64,000 bases of DNA from Ruegeria sp. R14_0 (GCF_017743975.1 NZ_JAGHRC010000002.1:62001-126000); one strand, 5' to 3'. Shown: positions 8,283 to 17,541, counted from the first letter of the stretch. Translations and numbers: made by a program. Notes: a model not told the origin generated them from the sequence alone.

Positions 8283-9088
8283 CAGACAAGCCAGGTAAAT
8301 CCTATGGACGCAAAGCCATTCGCCCCACGCTCAAGCCGCGCGAATTGCTGACCCCGACCCCCGATTTGCACGGGGTCTGGAAAGCCAAGATCATCACCCT
8401 GTTTCCCTCGGCTTTTCCCGGGGTTCTGGGCGAAAGCCTGACCGGTAAAGCCCTGCAAGAAGGTCTGTGGCAGCTGGAAACCGTTGATTTGCGCCAGTTC
8501 GGTGTGGGCAAGCATCGCAATGTCGACGACACGCCCGCAGGCGGCGGCGCGGGCATGGTGCTGCGCGCCGATGTGCTGGGCGAGGCGATCGAACACACGA
8601 TGGCAGGTGTTCGGGGCAACTGGCCGCTGATCTATCTTAGCCCACGGGGTCGCCGGATGGACCAGCGCATGATGCAGAACCTTGCGCGCTGCGATGGAAT
8701 GACCCTGCTCTGCGGTCGTTTCGAAGGTGTTGATGAGCGCGTGCTGGAGCACTACGGCGTTCAGGAAGTCAGCCTGGGTGACTTCGTCATGACCGGCGGC
8801 GAAATCGCGGCGCAGGCCCTGATCGACGCGACCGTGAGGCTGATCCCTGGTGTTCTGGGCAATCAGGCCTCGGCCGAAGAAGAGAGCTTTTCATCAGGCC
8901 TGTTGGAACACCCGCAATACACGCGACCGGCCGACTGGAAAGGGCGACCGATCCCTGACATCCTGATGTCCGGCCACCACGGCCGTATCGCCGAATGGCG
9001 CCACAAAATGTCCGAGCAGATCACGCGCGAACGGCGCCCGGACCTTTGGGAACGTTATTCAGATCCGGGACGCGACACACAGGACTAA
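8279..9088 (+). CDS. trmD: tRNA (guanine-N1)-methyltransferase TrmD
   Basis: 269-residue SPOUT methyltransferase that makes m1G37 in tRNAs, preventing +1 frameshifts. The knotted SAM-binding core is evident: IITLFPSAFPGVL, GVGKHRNVDDTPAGGGAGMVLR, LICGRFEGVDERV-type sequence and SLGDFVMTGGEIAAQALID. About 35 residues precede the usual family start (KAKIITLFP), a basic, proline-rich extension. The start codon overlaps the upstream gene by four bases. It ends the rimM transcription unit; rplS follows 1.7 kb later. Confidence 0.95.
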   Translation: MTDKPGKSYGRKAIRPTLKPRELLTPTPDLHGVWKAKIITLFPSAFPGVLGESLTGKALQEGLWQLETVDLRQFGVGKHRNVDDTPAGGGAGMVLRADVLGEAIEHTMAGVRGNWPLIYLSPRGRRMDQRMMQNLARCDGMTLLCGRFEGVDERVLEHYGVQEVSLGDFVMTGGEIAAQALIDATVRLIPGVLGNQASAEEESFSSGLLEHPQYTRPADWKGRPIPDILMSGHHGRIAEWRHKMSEQITRERRPDLWERYSDPGRDTQD

Positions 9089-9221
9089 GAGCTTTTGTGT
9101 GGTTTTTGTGCCGCAAGCCTGGGCTTTCGCAACACACTACTTGTGGCTGTTTTTCTCCGAAATTACTCATCCATAAGATGGTATCAGAAGTGATTTCCAA
9201 TAAGACTATACAGGCTGCAAT

Positions 9222-9647
9222 ATGAAAAAATACATTTGTGTCTCGGTGCTTGCCTTGTCGGCTTGCACTACGAAACCTCTTGAGATGTCAGTGCCGACAC
9301 AAGCCGGTCATAAACTGCATTCGGCCCGTGTTGCCGTCCAGTCTTGCGCGACCGAGGCAGACATTGGCGGCAATGCCGCGGTTATCGGCGCTTATCCGAC
9401 GTTTATCCTGATGTCATCTGTTCTGGTAGGTTCCGTAATCGCCTACACAGGGCGTGAGGAATTGCGCCGCCAAGGCGAAATCGACCAGGTAGATCGCTGC
9501 ATGACTGAGCTCGGTTTCGAACGCCGCAATCTGACAGGAGGAGAGCAGTTCTGGCTGCATCATTCTTCGGGCACCGAGAGGGTACGCCGCCTGGACCACC
9601 TTGTCGGCGGTGGCACAATCGAAAGCTATGCCGAACCCAAAGTCTAA
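9222..9647 (+). CDS. Small putative lipoprotein of unknown function
   Basis: 141-residue protein with a lipoprotein signal: a short positive start (KKYICV), a hydrophobic stretch and the lipobox LSAC at residues 12-15, giving a lipidated Cys15. The mature part holds a possible hydrophobic segment (VIGAYPTFILMSSVLVGSVIAY) and two further cysteines. I recognise no family. The stop codon overlaps that of the convergent lysozyme-like gene (CTAA at 9644-9647). The upstream region is more AT-rich than its neighbours. Confidence 0.55.
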   Translation: MKKYICVSVLALSACTTKPLEMSVPTQAGHKLHSARVAVQSCATEADIGGNAAVIGAYPTFILMSSVLVGSVIAYTGREELRRQGEIDQVDRCMTELGFERRNLTGGEQFWLHHSSGTERVRRLDHLVGGGTIESYAEPKV

Positions 9648-10447
9648 TTTCCGCCCGCCTTCCAACGCGCCCAGATCTCGGGCGGGCCGTTAAACGTGTT
9701 GATATCTACTTTGCCCTGAACACCCGGAACCAGGCCGGTACCCGTGTATTGCCAGAATCGCCAAACGGCCTTGGGGTAAACGTTGCGGGGGTGCCCGGCC
9801 ACCGAGCGCAGCCAGAACTCTGTCTTGGGTAGACGGTCAATATCGGTGTCACCGTAAAAGTCCACAGTCGTGTAAACGATGGGGCGGCGGCCATAGTGGC
9901 GCTCGAGTATATCAAGGAACCGTTTCGCCTCGGACCGGACTGTCGCGCCATCGGGTCTTAGGGTGCAGGTCTTGGAATGTGGCGTCCACTCCATGTCCAG
10001 CACATGCGGCAGGTCCGCGCCCTTGGGTACGTTTTTTATGAACCACCTCGCCTGCTCATGCGCCGGACGACAGAAATAGTAATAGTGATAGGCCCCCCAA
10101 GGCACACCCGCGGCTTGTGCACCGCGGCGGTGGTCCTCGAACATGGGATCGGCGACATCCCCGCCTTCGGTGGCCTTGATGAATACGAAGCTGACGCCAG
10201 ACGCTTTGGCCGTGCGCCAATCTATGGGCCCCTGCCAACGCGACACATCCAAACCATGCACCGGATAGTGACCGGGATGTCGCCCTTCCCAAGGATGCGG
10301 ATCCGCATCGCCAAACTTGGGGAAGATAACCGAGGGCGACGTTGTGCTTAGAAAAGCCTTTGCCTCGACCTGCTGAGGCGGAGGGCTGCTGCGACCGCAA
10401 GACAGTGTCGCAAAGGCCATAACGGCCAGCATCAAAGCTGTGCGCAT
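9644..10447 (-). CDS. Glycoside hydrolase family 25 (lysozyme-type muramidase), exported
   Basis: 267-residue protein of the GH25 muramidase family, which cuts peptidoglycan between MurNAc and GlcNAc. After an N-terminal hydrophobic export signal ending near Cys18, the enzyme core shows GLDVSRWQGPIDWRTAK (catalytic Asp), FVFIKATEGG, WGAYHYYYF and HVLDMEW (catalytic Asp-x-Glu). The start chosen is the ATG at 10447, which gives a normal signal sequence; the longer frame to 10510 adds a charged stretch before it. The cysteine context (TLSC) is a poor lipobox, so lipidation is uncertain. It is likely involved in wall remodelling or against competitors. Confidence 0.85.
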   Translation of the reverse strand: MRTALMLAVMAFATLSCGRSSPPPQQVEAKAFLSTTSPSVIFPKFGDADPHPWEGRHPGHYPVHGLDVSRWQGPIDWRTAKASGVSFVFIKATEGGDVADPMFEDHRRGAQAAGVPWGAYHYYYFCRPAHEQARWFIKNVPKGADLPHVLDMEWTPHSKTCTLRPDGATVRSEAKRFLDILERHYGRRPIVYTTVDFYGDTDIDRLPKTEFWLRSVAGHPRNVYPKAVWRFWQYTGTGLVPGVQGKVDINTFNGPPEIWARWKAGGN

Positions 10448-10826
10448 GGTAAGGTCCTGTTCCAAATTTCTGCTCTTGTAATTCCCCCCAGAATGCCTGA
10501 TCCGCGTCACAAGGCAACGGTGTTGTCTTTGGGTGGCGAAATCCCACCGTCCAACCCTGGATTTTATGGCGATTCAGGCTTGATCCCTGCGCACAAAGCC
10601 CGTAAAGCAGCGCAATCCGGTGCCGCGTCATGCGACTCCGGTGTTTTGGTTTGCATCATGTCGCAACACCCGGCTTTCTTCGGCCATGGCGCGGCGGCGC
10701 AGACCAGACATAAGGAACATTCGATCTGACCTCTGGCGGGCTGTACGCAGGACCCGGTGAAGACCAAGAGCTCTCAGGCCGTGCTTAACTTCGTGGACCA
10801 ACCACGAGCAGATAGGAGTAACAGCG
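10448..10826. other. Intergenic divergent control region, lysozyme gene / rplS
   Basis: 379 bases without a convincing gene. It must contain the promoter of the leftward GH25 gene and that of the rplS-rpmE operon. A short inverted repeat GGTGG (10532-10536) / CCACC (10544-10548) is visible, and a self-complementary AGAGCTCT lies near 10768. A 78-codon open frame at 10493-10729 has no ribosome site and no protein-like composition. No clear promoter boxes could be assigned by eye. Confidence 0.5.
10791..10807 (+). promoter_or_regulatory. Leader hairpin just ahead of rplS
   Basis: TCGTGG (10791-10796) and CCACGA (10802-10807) form a 6-bp stem with a five-base loop, four bases before the rplS ribosome site (AGGAG, 10814-10818). 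Ribosomal-protein operons are often controlled by the protein binding a leader structure of this type. Its placement fits such a role, but no known L19 leader family is recognised here. Confidence 0.35.
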
Positions 10827-11210
10827 ATGGACCTGATCGCACAGCTTGAGGCGGAACAGATTGCCGCCCTGGGGAAAGACATCCCCGATTTCAAAGCCGG
10901 TGACACCATCCGTGTCGGCTTTAAAGTGACCGAAGGGTCGCGCACCCGTGTGCAGAACTACGAAGGCGTCTGCATTGCGCGCAAAGGTGGCAACGGCATC
11001 GCCGGTTCGTTCACCGTCCGTAAAATTTCGTTTGGCGAAGGCGTGGAGCGTGTGTTCCCGCTGCACTCGACCAACATCGACAGCATCACCGTAGTCCGCC
11101 GTGGCCGCGTTCGCCGCGCCAAGCTGTACTACCTGCGCTCGCGTCGTGGTAAATCCGCGCGTATCGCAGAAGTCACCAACTACAAGCCCAAGGCTGGCGC
11201 CGAGGCGTAA
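10827..11210 (+). CDS. rplS: 50S ribosomal protein L19
   Basis: 127-residue ribosomal protein L19, located at the interface of the two subunits. The conserved core [43 protein letters not shown] and [33 protein letters not shown] is intact. It has a short C-terminal extension. AGGAG precedes the ATG by eight bases. It forms an operon with rpmE, 11 bases downstream. Confidence 0.97.
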   Translation: MDLIAQLEAEQIAALGKDIPDFKAGDTIRVGFKVTEGSRTRVQNYEGVCIARKGGNGIAGSFTVRKISFGEGVERVFPLHSTNIDSITVVRRGRVRRAKLYYLRSRRGKSARIAEVTNYKPKAGAEA

Positions 11211-11221
11211 GGAGCGGAAAG

Positions 11222-11443
11222 ATGAAAAAAGACATCCATCCCGATTATCACGTCATCAACGTCAAAATGACCGATGGCACCGTGGTTCAGATGAAATCCA
11301 CCTGGGGCGCCGAAGGCGACCAGCTGGCTCTGGAAATCGACCCCTCCTCGCACCCCGCGTGGACCGGTGGCTCGTCGCGCCTGATGGACGCCGGCGGCCG
11401 CGTGTCGAAGTTCAAGAAGAAATACGAAGGTCTGGGCTTCTAA
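11222..11443 (+). CDS. rpmE: 50S ribosomal protein L31
   Basis: 73-residue ribosomal protein L31. [18 protein letters not shown] and [25 protein letters not shown] match the family. The zinc-binding cysteines of the C+ form are absent, so this is the C- type that needs no zinc. It follows rplS closely and is ended by a strong terminator 22 bases downstream. Confidence 0.95.
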   Translation: MKKDIHPDYHVINVKMTDGTVVQMKSTWGAEGDQLALEIDPSSHPAWTGGSSRLMDAGGRVSKFKKKYEGLGF

Positions 11444-11464
11444 GCCTGACCGGGTTGAATTGCA

Positions 11465-11493
11465 AAAGGCCGTCCCTTGGGGCGGCCTTTTTT
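11465..11493 (+). terminator. Rho-independent terminator of rplS-rpmE
   Basis: AAAGGCCG (11465-11472) pairs perfectly with CGGCCTTT (11483-11490), a GC-rich 8-bp stem with a short loop, followed by further T residues to 11493. It sits directly after the rpmE stop codon. Confidence 0.9.
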
Positions 11494-11557
11494 GTGGCGT
11501 CACCGTCCGACCGCAATTCTATTTGTCGTCTGATGCGATCAGTGGGAACTTGCATCC

Positions 11558-12301
11558 ATGCTTCGGATTTTGCTTCACACTTCTATCGTTTTGATCCTGA
11601 CTCTGCTGACGCAGATTGGCGGGATCGCCTGGATTATTGCCCTGTGTTTCAAGAGGCGATTGATTTCTTTCGTTCTGGCTTATGTCGCACTCTCAGTTGC
11701 TGCAATCTGGATCGCGCCGCAATTTGGACGTGTTGCGCTTGACTGTTCGTCTGATGGTCCGCTGCAAGTGCAAAGCTGGATGTATTGCGCCCTCAACAGA
11801 AACTACGTCTCTCCAGAACTTGCGGAGGTATTGCACGATACTGCTCTTGAAATGGATCAGTTGCACCCCGGGACCATTACACTTGTTCTGGACGCAAACT
11901 TTCCGTTTCTGGATGGCTTTCCACTGCTGCCTCACTTGTCGCACGATGATGGCGAAAAAGCCGACCTGGCGTTCTACTACGCAGATGAAGATGGGTATTT
12001 GAAAGGCGCAACCCGTTCGCCAATTGGATATTTCGCATTCGAAAAGGGTGCGACAGATTGCGAAAAGCGCTGGCCGAGCCTGAGGTGGGATTTCGAGTTT
12101 CTGCAGCCTTTATGGCATAGCCACATCGTTGATAATCAACGTATGCAGTCTGTACTTGCGATACTGTCCAAAGACGAACGCGTGTCCAAAGTCTTTGTCG
12201 AGCCGCATCTTATCGATACTCTTGGGTCATCTCATCCTAAAATTCGTTTTCAAGGCTGTCGGGCTGCGCGCCATGATGATCACATTCACTTTCAGCTTTG
12301 A
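11558..12301 (+). CDS. Membrane-anchored LAS-type metallopeptidase-like protein
   Basis: 247-residue protein with two N-terminal membrane segments (about residues 5-29 and 35-55) and a C-terminal domain carrying the zinc signature of LAS peptidases (lysostaphin, D-Ala-D-Ala peptidase, Sonic hedgehog, and the endopeptidase MepA): His129-x6-Asp136 in LSHDDGEKADLAFYY, and His242-x-His244 in ARHDDHIHFQL, with His239 placed like the catalytic base. The HIHF end is close to the C-terminus, as in MepA. I infer a periplasm-facing murein peptidase. The base composition is more AT-rich than the flanking ribosomal genes. It starts 65 bases after the rpmE terminator. Confidence 0.6.
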   Translation: MLRILLHTSIVLILTLLTQIGGIAWIIALCFKRRLISFVLAYVALSVAAIWIAPQFGRVALDCSSDGPLQVQSWMYCALNRNYVSPELAEVLHDTALEMDQLHPGTITLVLDANFPFLDGFPLLPHLSHDDGEKADLAFYYADEDGYLKGATRSPIGYFAFEKGATDCEKRWPSLRWDFEFLQPLWHSHIVDNQRMQSVLAILSKDERVSKVFVEPHLIDTLGSSHPKIRFQGCRAARHDDHIHFQL

Positions 12302-12395
12302 TCCCTCGCATTCATCGAAGGGAAATTTCGTTGACAGAAAACAAGTGCTACAGTGATCGGCAACGCAGGTTCGAAACCCACGGAGGTCCATGAGA

Positions 12396-12623
12396 ATGCC
12401 CCAGTACAATGACATGATCGAGCTATCGGTCGAGGATATGGACCTGATCGAAACAGCGCTGCGTGGTTCGGTTGCAACCCTGTCGCAAACTGCACTGCAG
12501 GACGGTGATACCGGCAAGGCCCAGCGCGAAGACACGCTGCGGCGAATCCACGATCTTTTGGGCAAGCTTCACGACCAGAAGGTTTTCTATCGCCCCAAAG
12601 ACAAGGTGTATCTTGGGGGCTAA
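12396..12623 (+). CDS. 75-residue hypothetical protein
   Basis: Small, acidic, probably helical cytoplasmic protein that I do not recognise. The sequence runs from QYNDMIELSVEDMDLIETAL to a basic C-terminus, FYRPKDKVYLGG. GGAGG (12382-12386) stands nine bases before the ATG at 12396; the in-frame ATG at 12390 is too close. Clear coding composition and ribosome site support a real gene. It ends seven bases before the stop of the convergent MFS transporter. Confidence 0.6.
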   Translation: MPQYNDMIELSVEDMDLIETALRGSVATLSQTALQDGDTGKAQREDTLRRIHDLLGKLHDQKVFYRPKDKVYLGG

Positions 12624-12629
12624 CAGCCC

Positions 12630-14228
12630 TCAGTTTTGCGGCCCGCGCGTCAGGTCAACCGCGCTGTGGACGGGTGGCACCGGCCCGCGCAGCAACATCA
12701 ACGCCAGCGCCATGCCGGCCAGCGCTGCGATGGCCGCCATCAGCATTGCGCTGTCAAAGGCATTGTCCTGCACGTCACGCAGTGCTTTGGCCAGGGTCTT
12801 GCTGGTCTCGGGGTCCATTGCCGCGATCAATTGCTGAATCTGGCTGGGCGTTCCGTGGGTCAGAGCGTGGGCCAAATCCTCACGCTGGGTCGAGCCCGAA
12901 GGCAGGGCTGCGATCACCTCGGACAAGCCCCGGCGGGTGGTGATCGCTTCGGCCAGACCACCCACCACGGCACCCAACGTGGCGCCGAAATAGAGGCAGG
13001 CGTTGATCACACCGGACCCCTGCCCCACATGCTCTTCCGGCAGCAGACGCAGGCCCAGACGGGGAAGCAGCGAAAAACAGATCCCCAGCCCGACGCCGAC
13101 GATCACCAGTTTCCACCAGATTTCGGCATATTGCGTTGTGTTCGTCGTTGTCATCAGCAACAGGAACCCGCAGGCCATTGCCCCCAGCCCAATCGCGATA
13201 GGCCACTGAAAGCTGTAGGGTGCCAGGAAACGTGGCGCGGTGACCGAGACCACGAACATGCTGAGGCTCAACGGCATGATCGCAAGCCCAGCGCCGATAG
13301 GCGAATACCCAAAGGCATCGGGCGATTGGACAAATGTATTGAAATAGACAAAAAAGCAAAACAGCGTGAACCCGGTGAAGAACATACCAGCGGCGGCCAT
13401 GAAATACCGCGGGTGCTTGAAGTAGCGCAGCTCGATCAAGGGATCTTCGCTGCGCCGAGACACAACGACAAGGATGATCGTCGCCACCCCCGCAACAGCC
13501 AGCGGTACCAGGGTCAGAGGCGTTGCCCACCCGCTGCTTTCCCCATTGCTTAAGGCAAAGGACAACGGCCCCAGGAAAAACAGCACTGCACAGGCCCCAG
13601 GATAGTCGAACTTTGTACCGGCCAGGCGCGTGTCCGGCACATATCCCCTTTTGCTGACGGTCAGACCGATCGCGAAAGCAATAACCAGCAACACAAGGTC
13701 GGTCGCGAATACAGCCCGCCAGCTGATGTAATGTGCAAAAGCCCCGCCAAGGATGGGCCCGACCCCAATGGCCAAACCTACAATCGCGCCCCATGCCCCG
13801 GTGACGCTTGCACGTTGCTCCTCGGGTGTGGCGGCGGTCAGCAACGATAGTGACGTTCCAAACAGCGCGGCGGCCCCCGCCCCCTGCGCGCCACGACCGA
13901 ACAACAACATCGCACCGTCTTGCGCAAACAGGACCGAAGTAGAGCCGATGGCAAATACGATCATGCCGAAGAAAAAGACACCCATCTTGCCGGTGATGTC
14001 ACCCAGACGGCTGACGATGGTCACCAACGATGCGCTGGCCACCGTATAAGACGCCATGACCCATTGCAGGCCGGACGGGGTCAAATCGAATTCAGATTTC
14101 AGATTGGGCAGAATGGTTGCCACGGCAGTGGTATTGAAGCCGACAACCATCATACAGATGGCCGTCATCGCCAACACGACGCGGGCACCGCCTTGGTGAA
14201 CCGGATCAGCAGACGGCTTTTCGGTCAT
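12630..14228 (-). CDS. MFS transporter, DHA2 (14-helix) drug-efflux type
   Basis: 532-residue inner-membrane proton antiporter of the EmrB/QacA group. It has about 14 hydrophobic spans. Family motifs include NTTAVATILPNLKSEFDL and LQWVMASYTVASASLVTI in helices 1-2, SRLGDITGKMGVFFFG (motif A loop) and GAWGAIVGLAIGVGPILGG (motif C of antiporters). A soluble stretch near residues 450-490 precedes the last helix. No membrane-fusion partner is adjacent, so it probably acts alone on small hydrophobic compounds. The substrate is unknown. Confidence 0.85.
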   Translation of the reverse strand: MTEKPSADPVHQGGARVVLAMTAICMMVVGFNTTAVATILPNLKSEFDLTPSGLQWVMASYTVASASLVTIVSRLGDITGKMGVFFFGMIVFAIGSTSVLFAQDGAMLLFGRGAQGAGAAALFGTSLSLLTAATPEEQRASVTGAWGAIVGLAIGVGPILGGAFAHYISWRAVFATDLVLLVIAFAIGLTVSKRGYVPDTRLAGTKFDYPGACAVLFFLGPLSFALSNGESSGWATPLTLVPLAVAGVATIILVVVSRRSEDPLIELRYFKHPRYFMAAAGMFFTGFTLFCFFVYFNTFVQSPDAFGYSPIGAGLAIMPLSLSMFVVSVTAPRFLAPYSFQWPIAIGLGAMACGFLLLMTTTNTTQYAEIWWKLVIVGVGLGICFSLLPRLGLRLLPEEHVGQGSGVINACLYFGATLGAVVGGLAEAITTRRGLSEVIAALPSGSTQREDLAHALTHGTPSQIQQLIAAMDPETSKTLAKALRDVQDNAFDSAMLMAAIAALAGMALALMLLRGPVPPVHSAVDLTRGPQN

Positions 14229-14308
14229 AACACCACCCTAAAACTGTTGATCTTTAATGCAATTATTCAGCAGTTTAGCGATTTTTTTCGCTGCGCATAG
14301 GGCGCGGC

Positions 14309-15196
14309 TCATATCCAATAGGACAATGCAATCGGCAAAACGAGGATCGTGGCCAAAGTCGACACGAGAATAAAGCCAGCCACATCCGGCCCGTATTCCG
14401 GCACATGCTGGTCGATGAACAGATATGTCGCCACCGAAGACGGCATCAGGCAACACAGGATCACCGCGCCGCGTTCCGTCCCCGTGAACCCGAATGACCA
14501 CACCAGCGCATTGGCGATGGCAACCGCCATGCCCAGATGCAAAACAGTCAGCAGCACCGCTCGGCCAAGGCTTTTGATCTGTAACGTTGCCAGTGTTTGG
14601 CCCAGCGTCAACAGCATCAGCGGGATCGACAATCCGCCCAGGATGTCGAAGGATTTTGCCACCGGCTGAGGCAGGCTATATCCTGTCGCCATCAGGATCA
14701 GCGAGATGACCACCGCATAAATGATCGGGGACGTGGCCAGTTTCCGGGGCGAGAACTCACCCGCCGGAATCCACATGCCAACAGTAAAAATGCTGATCAG
14801 CACAACAACGACAAATCCCATCGTGTACGCCATGCCCGCGTCGCCCAGCGCAAGCAGTGTGATCGGCAAGCCGATATTGCCGACATTCCCGTGCATGAGC
14901 GGTGTCAGAAACGCACGCACGGGCAGGCGCATCACTTTGAGTGCAGCAAAACCCAACAGGCCAAATCCCGCTATGGCCAAGGCCGCGGCCGCCATGACGT
15001 CCAAAAAGGTTCCAACGGCAATCTTGGTGGTGGACAGGTGCGAGATGATCAGCGTGGGGTACCCAACCCGCGAAACGATGCCGCCCACAACCTTGTTGTC
15101 GAACGGGGCCTTAATAACTGCCAGGGCATAGCCAACCCCGGCACAAATCAACACCGGCAGAACCACGTTCAACACGTTCAGAAACAAATGGTCCAA
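14309..15196 (-). CDS. AEC family transporter (auxin efflux carrier-like permease)
   Basis: 295-residue membrane protein with about ten hydrophobic spans, of the bile/auxin-efflux fold. The N-terminal half carries NVVLPVLICAGVGYALA and the helix-break region LTPLMHGNVGNIGLPITLLALGD typical of bacterial AEC carriers, which export or import small organic acids. Translation appears to start at a TTG (15196) with AGGGGG about six bases upstream. It diverges from mipZ. The substrate is unknown. Confidence 0.8.
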   Translation of the reverse strand: MDHLFLNVLNVVLPVLICAGVGYALAVIKAPFDNKVVGGIVSRVGYPTLIISHLSTTKIAVGTFLDVMAAAALAIAGFGLLGFAALKVMRLPVRAFLTPLMHGNVGNIGLPITLLALGDAGMAYTMGFVVVVLISIFTVGMWIPAGEFSPRKLATSPIIYAVVISLILMATGYSLPQPVAKSFDILGGLSIPLMLLTLGQTLATLQIKSLGRAVLLTVLHLGMAVAIANALVWSFGFTGTERGAVILCCLMPSSVATYLFIDQHVPEYGPDVAGFILVSTLATILVLPIALSYWI

Positions 15197-15411
15197 CCGG
15201 TTCCCCTATTGCAAAACCCTGAATTAAACAGTGAAACAGCCGTTCTGCTTTGGCAAGCGCGGGGTCTAACCAACGCACCCGATTGAGTTTTCCAAATTAG
15301 AGCCTGATATTACCCTGCGATGATGCTCGGGGTTCTTCCCTTCCCGCCTTCCACAACATATAGTGGTTGATAACAACGTGTGGTTAAGCACGGCGGGACG
15401 TGGGAAAAAGC

Positions 15412-16221
15412 ATGGCACATATCATCGTAGTGGGGAACGAGAAGGGCGGCGCAGGCAAATCGACCGTGTCGATGCATGTGGCAACGGCGTTGGCGCGTTT
15501 GGGTCACAAAGTCAGCACCCTGGACCTTGATCTTAGGCAACGCAGCTTGGGCCGGTATTTCGAAAACCGCGGCAACTTCCTGAAAAACTCGGATCTCTCC
15601 CTGCCCAGCCCGCGCCACCACGACTTGCCCGAGATTGACGCGACCAAGCTGAAGCCGGGTGAGAACATCTATGACCACCGCCTGTCCGCCGCCGTGTCCG
15701 AGTTGGAAAGCGACAGCGATTTTATTCTGATCGACTGCCCCGGTTCACACACACGTCTCAGCCAGGTGGCCCATTCGCTGGCCGATACACTTATCACACC
15801 GCTGAACGACAGCTTTATCGACTTTGATCTGCTGGCGCGGATCGATTCCAAAGGCGAGAAGATCCTTGGCCCGTCGGTCTATTCGGAAATGGTGTGGAAC
15901 GCGCGGCAACTGCGCGCGCAGGCCGGGTTGAAGCCCATCGACTGGGTCGTTGTCCGCAACCGGGTCGGCACCCAGCGCATGGTCAACAAGGAAAAGATGC
16001 AGCGCGCGATTGAAATGCTGTCTCAGCGGATCGGCTTCCGCGTCGCATCGGGCTTTTCCGAACGGGTTATCTTCCGCGAGCTGTTCCCGCGTGGGCTCAC
16101 CCTGCTGGACCTTAAGGACATCGGGGTCAAACAGCTCAACATCTCGAACATCGCCGCCCGGCAAGAGCTGCGCGACATGATGAAAGAACTGAACCTGCCG
16201 GGCGTCGAAATCGACTTCTGA
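15412..16221 (+). CDS. mipZ: Division-plane positioning ATPase MipZ
   Basis: 269-residue ParA/MinD-superfamily ATPase. In alphaproteobacteria MipZ forms a gradient from the poles with ParB and blocks FtsZ polymerisation away from midcell. The deviant Walker A motif GNEKGGAGKST lies at residues 7-17, followed by STLDLDLRQRSLGRYFENR, the Walker B region FILIDCPGSHTRLS and VVRNRVGTQRMVNKEKM. The start at 15412 begins the conserved AHIIVVGNEKGG; an in-frame GTG at 15400 would add four residues. It is monocistronic, as far as can be seen. Confidence 0.93.
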   Translation: MAHIIVVGNEKGGAGKSTVSMHVATALARLGHKVSTLDLDLRQRSLGRYFENRGNFLKNSDLSLPSPRHHDLPEIDATKLKPGENIYDHRLSAAVSELESDSDFILIDCPGSHTRLSQVAHSLADTLITPLNDSFIDFDLLARIDSKGEKILGPSVYSEMVWNARQLRAQAGLKPIDWVVVRNRVGTQRMVNKEKMQRAIEMLSQRIGFRVASGFSERVIFRELFPRGLTLLDLKDIGVKQLNISNIAARQELRDMMKELNLPGVEIDF

Positions 16222-16242
16222 CGCGCCTGCACAAGACAACCG

Positions 16243-17481
16243 TCACTCAGCCGGTTGGTACACCGTGAACAGCTCTTTTGGTTCCGCCACCCCACGCAGC
16301 ATATAGCGCCCGACCGAGATCAGATCGGCGGACGCGCAGGGTTGAGCAGCCTTGGCCACATCATCCGAGATCAGGATGCGCTGCCCCAGCGCACGGTGCA
16401 TTCCCGCGATCCGAGCGGTCTGGTTCACAGTCGGCCCAATAACCGTAAAGTCCAGGCGGCTTTCAGACCCGATATTGCCATACAGAATCTCACCCGCGTG
16501 AAGCGCCAAAGTGAAGTTCGACACCGGCAAACCATCCGCCTCGCGCCGCGCATTCAGATTGGCCATGCCCTCTTGCAGGTCTGCAACCGCGGCCAACGCG
16601 GCACGTGCATCCGCATCGATCTCACCCACATCGAACATGGCAATCAATCCGTCGCCCATGAACTTGAGGATGTTGCCGTCGTTTTGGTGAACGGAATGAA
16701 CCGCCACGGCCAGATAATCGTTCAGCATGTCGATCAGCGCATTGCCCGGCAGTTCCTCGGACAAGCTGGTAAAGTCTTCGAGGTCAAAATTCAGGATCAC
16801 CGCATCGATCTGCTGCAAAGATCCGCGACGGATTTCACCGGACAGAACTCTGCGCCCCGCATCGCGTCCCAGATAGACCCGCATGAGGTCTTTCGATATC
16901 CGCGCGTCCGAGGCCGCCTTGAGCGCGAGCCCGAGATGCGGCATCGCCGCATTGATCAATGCCAGATCGTCTTCGTGAAACCCCTCGGGCGCATTCGATG
17001 TCCAGGACAACAGCACTCCGCTCACCACTTTGTTCGTCGTGGCGGCACCGATATGAGTCGGGGTGTTGAACGAAACACCGGTCGCATAATACTCTGTGGC
17101 GCCATGTTCGCGCAGTTCATTCAGCAGCGGATACTTGCTGGGTTCGTTCTGGTCGACCAACCGTTCGTGCACAACGCTTAGGCCCTCGTTCAGGACGGCA
17201 TACAGAGGGCTCGCGCGCCAGTGGTCGCTGGGTTCTTCGGTATATTCGAACTTCTGATGCTCTCCACCCTTGCCTTGATACCAGCTATAGCCGGTTCCAC
17301 CGTAGACCGGGTGCAGCGTGGATTGCGCCGCGTGAAAACGCATCAGCGGAACACCCAAGTCCACCAGTCGGTTGCAATACCCGTCCAGCAGTTCTTCTTT
17401 TGGCAATCCTTCAAGCCCGCGCGCGACCAGCCAGTTGATAAGGTCGCTTGATTTGCCCGCCACGTTGTCCGAGGTCGTCAT
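16243..17481 (-). CDS. Soluble class III adenylate/guanylate cyclase
   Basis: 412-residue protein with a C-terminal class III nucleotide cyclase domain (about residues 220-390) that makes cyclic AMP from ATP. The two metal-binding aspartates are visible: Asp233 in AVILNFDLEDFTSL and Asp277 in NILKFMGDGLIAMFD. The N-terminal 190 residues form a GAF-like sensory region without membrane spans. The start at 17481 is preferred over the in-frame 17511. The same layout is common in alphaproteobacteria, often in several copies per genome. The signal sensed is unknown, and ATP over GTP preference is inferred. Confidence 0.85.
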   Translation of the reverse strand: MTTSDNVAGKSSDLINWLVARGLEGLPKEELLDGYCNRLVDLGVPLMRFHAAQSTLHPVYGGTGYSWYQGKGGEHQKFEYTEEPSDHWRASPLYAVLNEGLSVVHERLVDQNEPSKYPLLNELREHGATEYYATGVSFNTPTHIGAATTNKVVSGVLLSWTSNAPEGFHEDDLALINAAMPHLGLALKAASDARISKDLMRVYLGRDAGRRVLSGEIRRGSLQQIDAVILNFDLEDFTSLSEELPGNALIDMLNDYLAVAVHSVHQNDGNILKFMGDGLIAMFDVGEIDADARAALAAVADLQEGMANLNARREADGLPVSNFTLALHAGEILYGNIGSESRLDFTVIGPTVNQTARIAGMHRALGQRILISDDVAKAAQPCASADLISVGRYMLRGVAEPKELFTVYQPAE

Positions 17482-17541
17482 ATGTTGTCCCGTTTTTGTT
17501 CTGCTGTTCATCTGGGAATGAGGACAGGGAATTACCAGTGC

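Noticed and set aside
10493..10729. 78-codon frame ahead of rplS
   Set aside because: No ribosome site and no protein-like pattern; more likely the untranslated control region.
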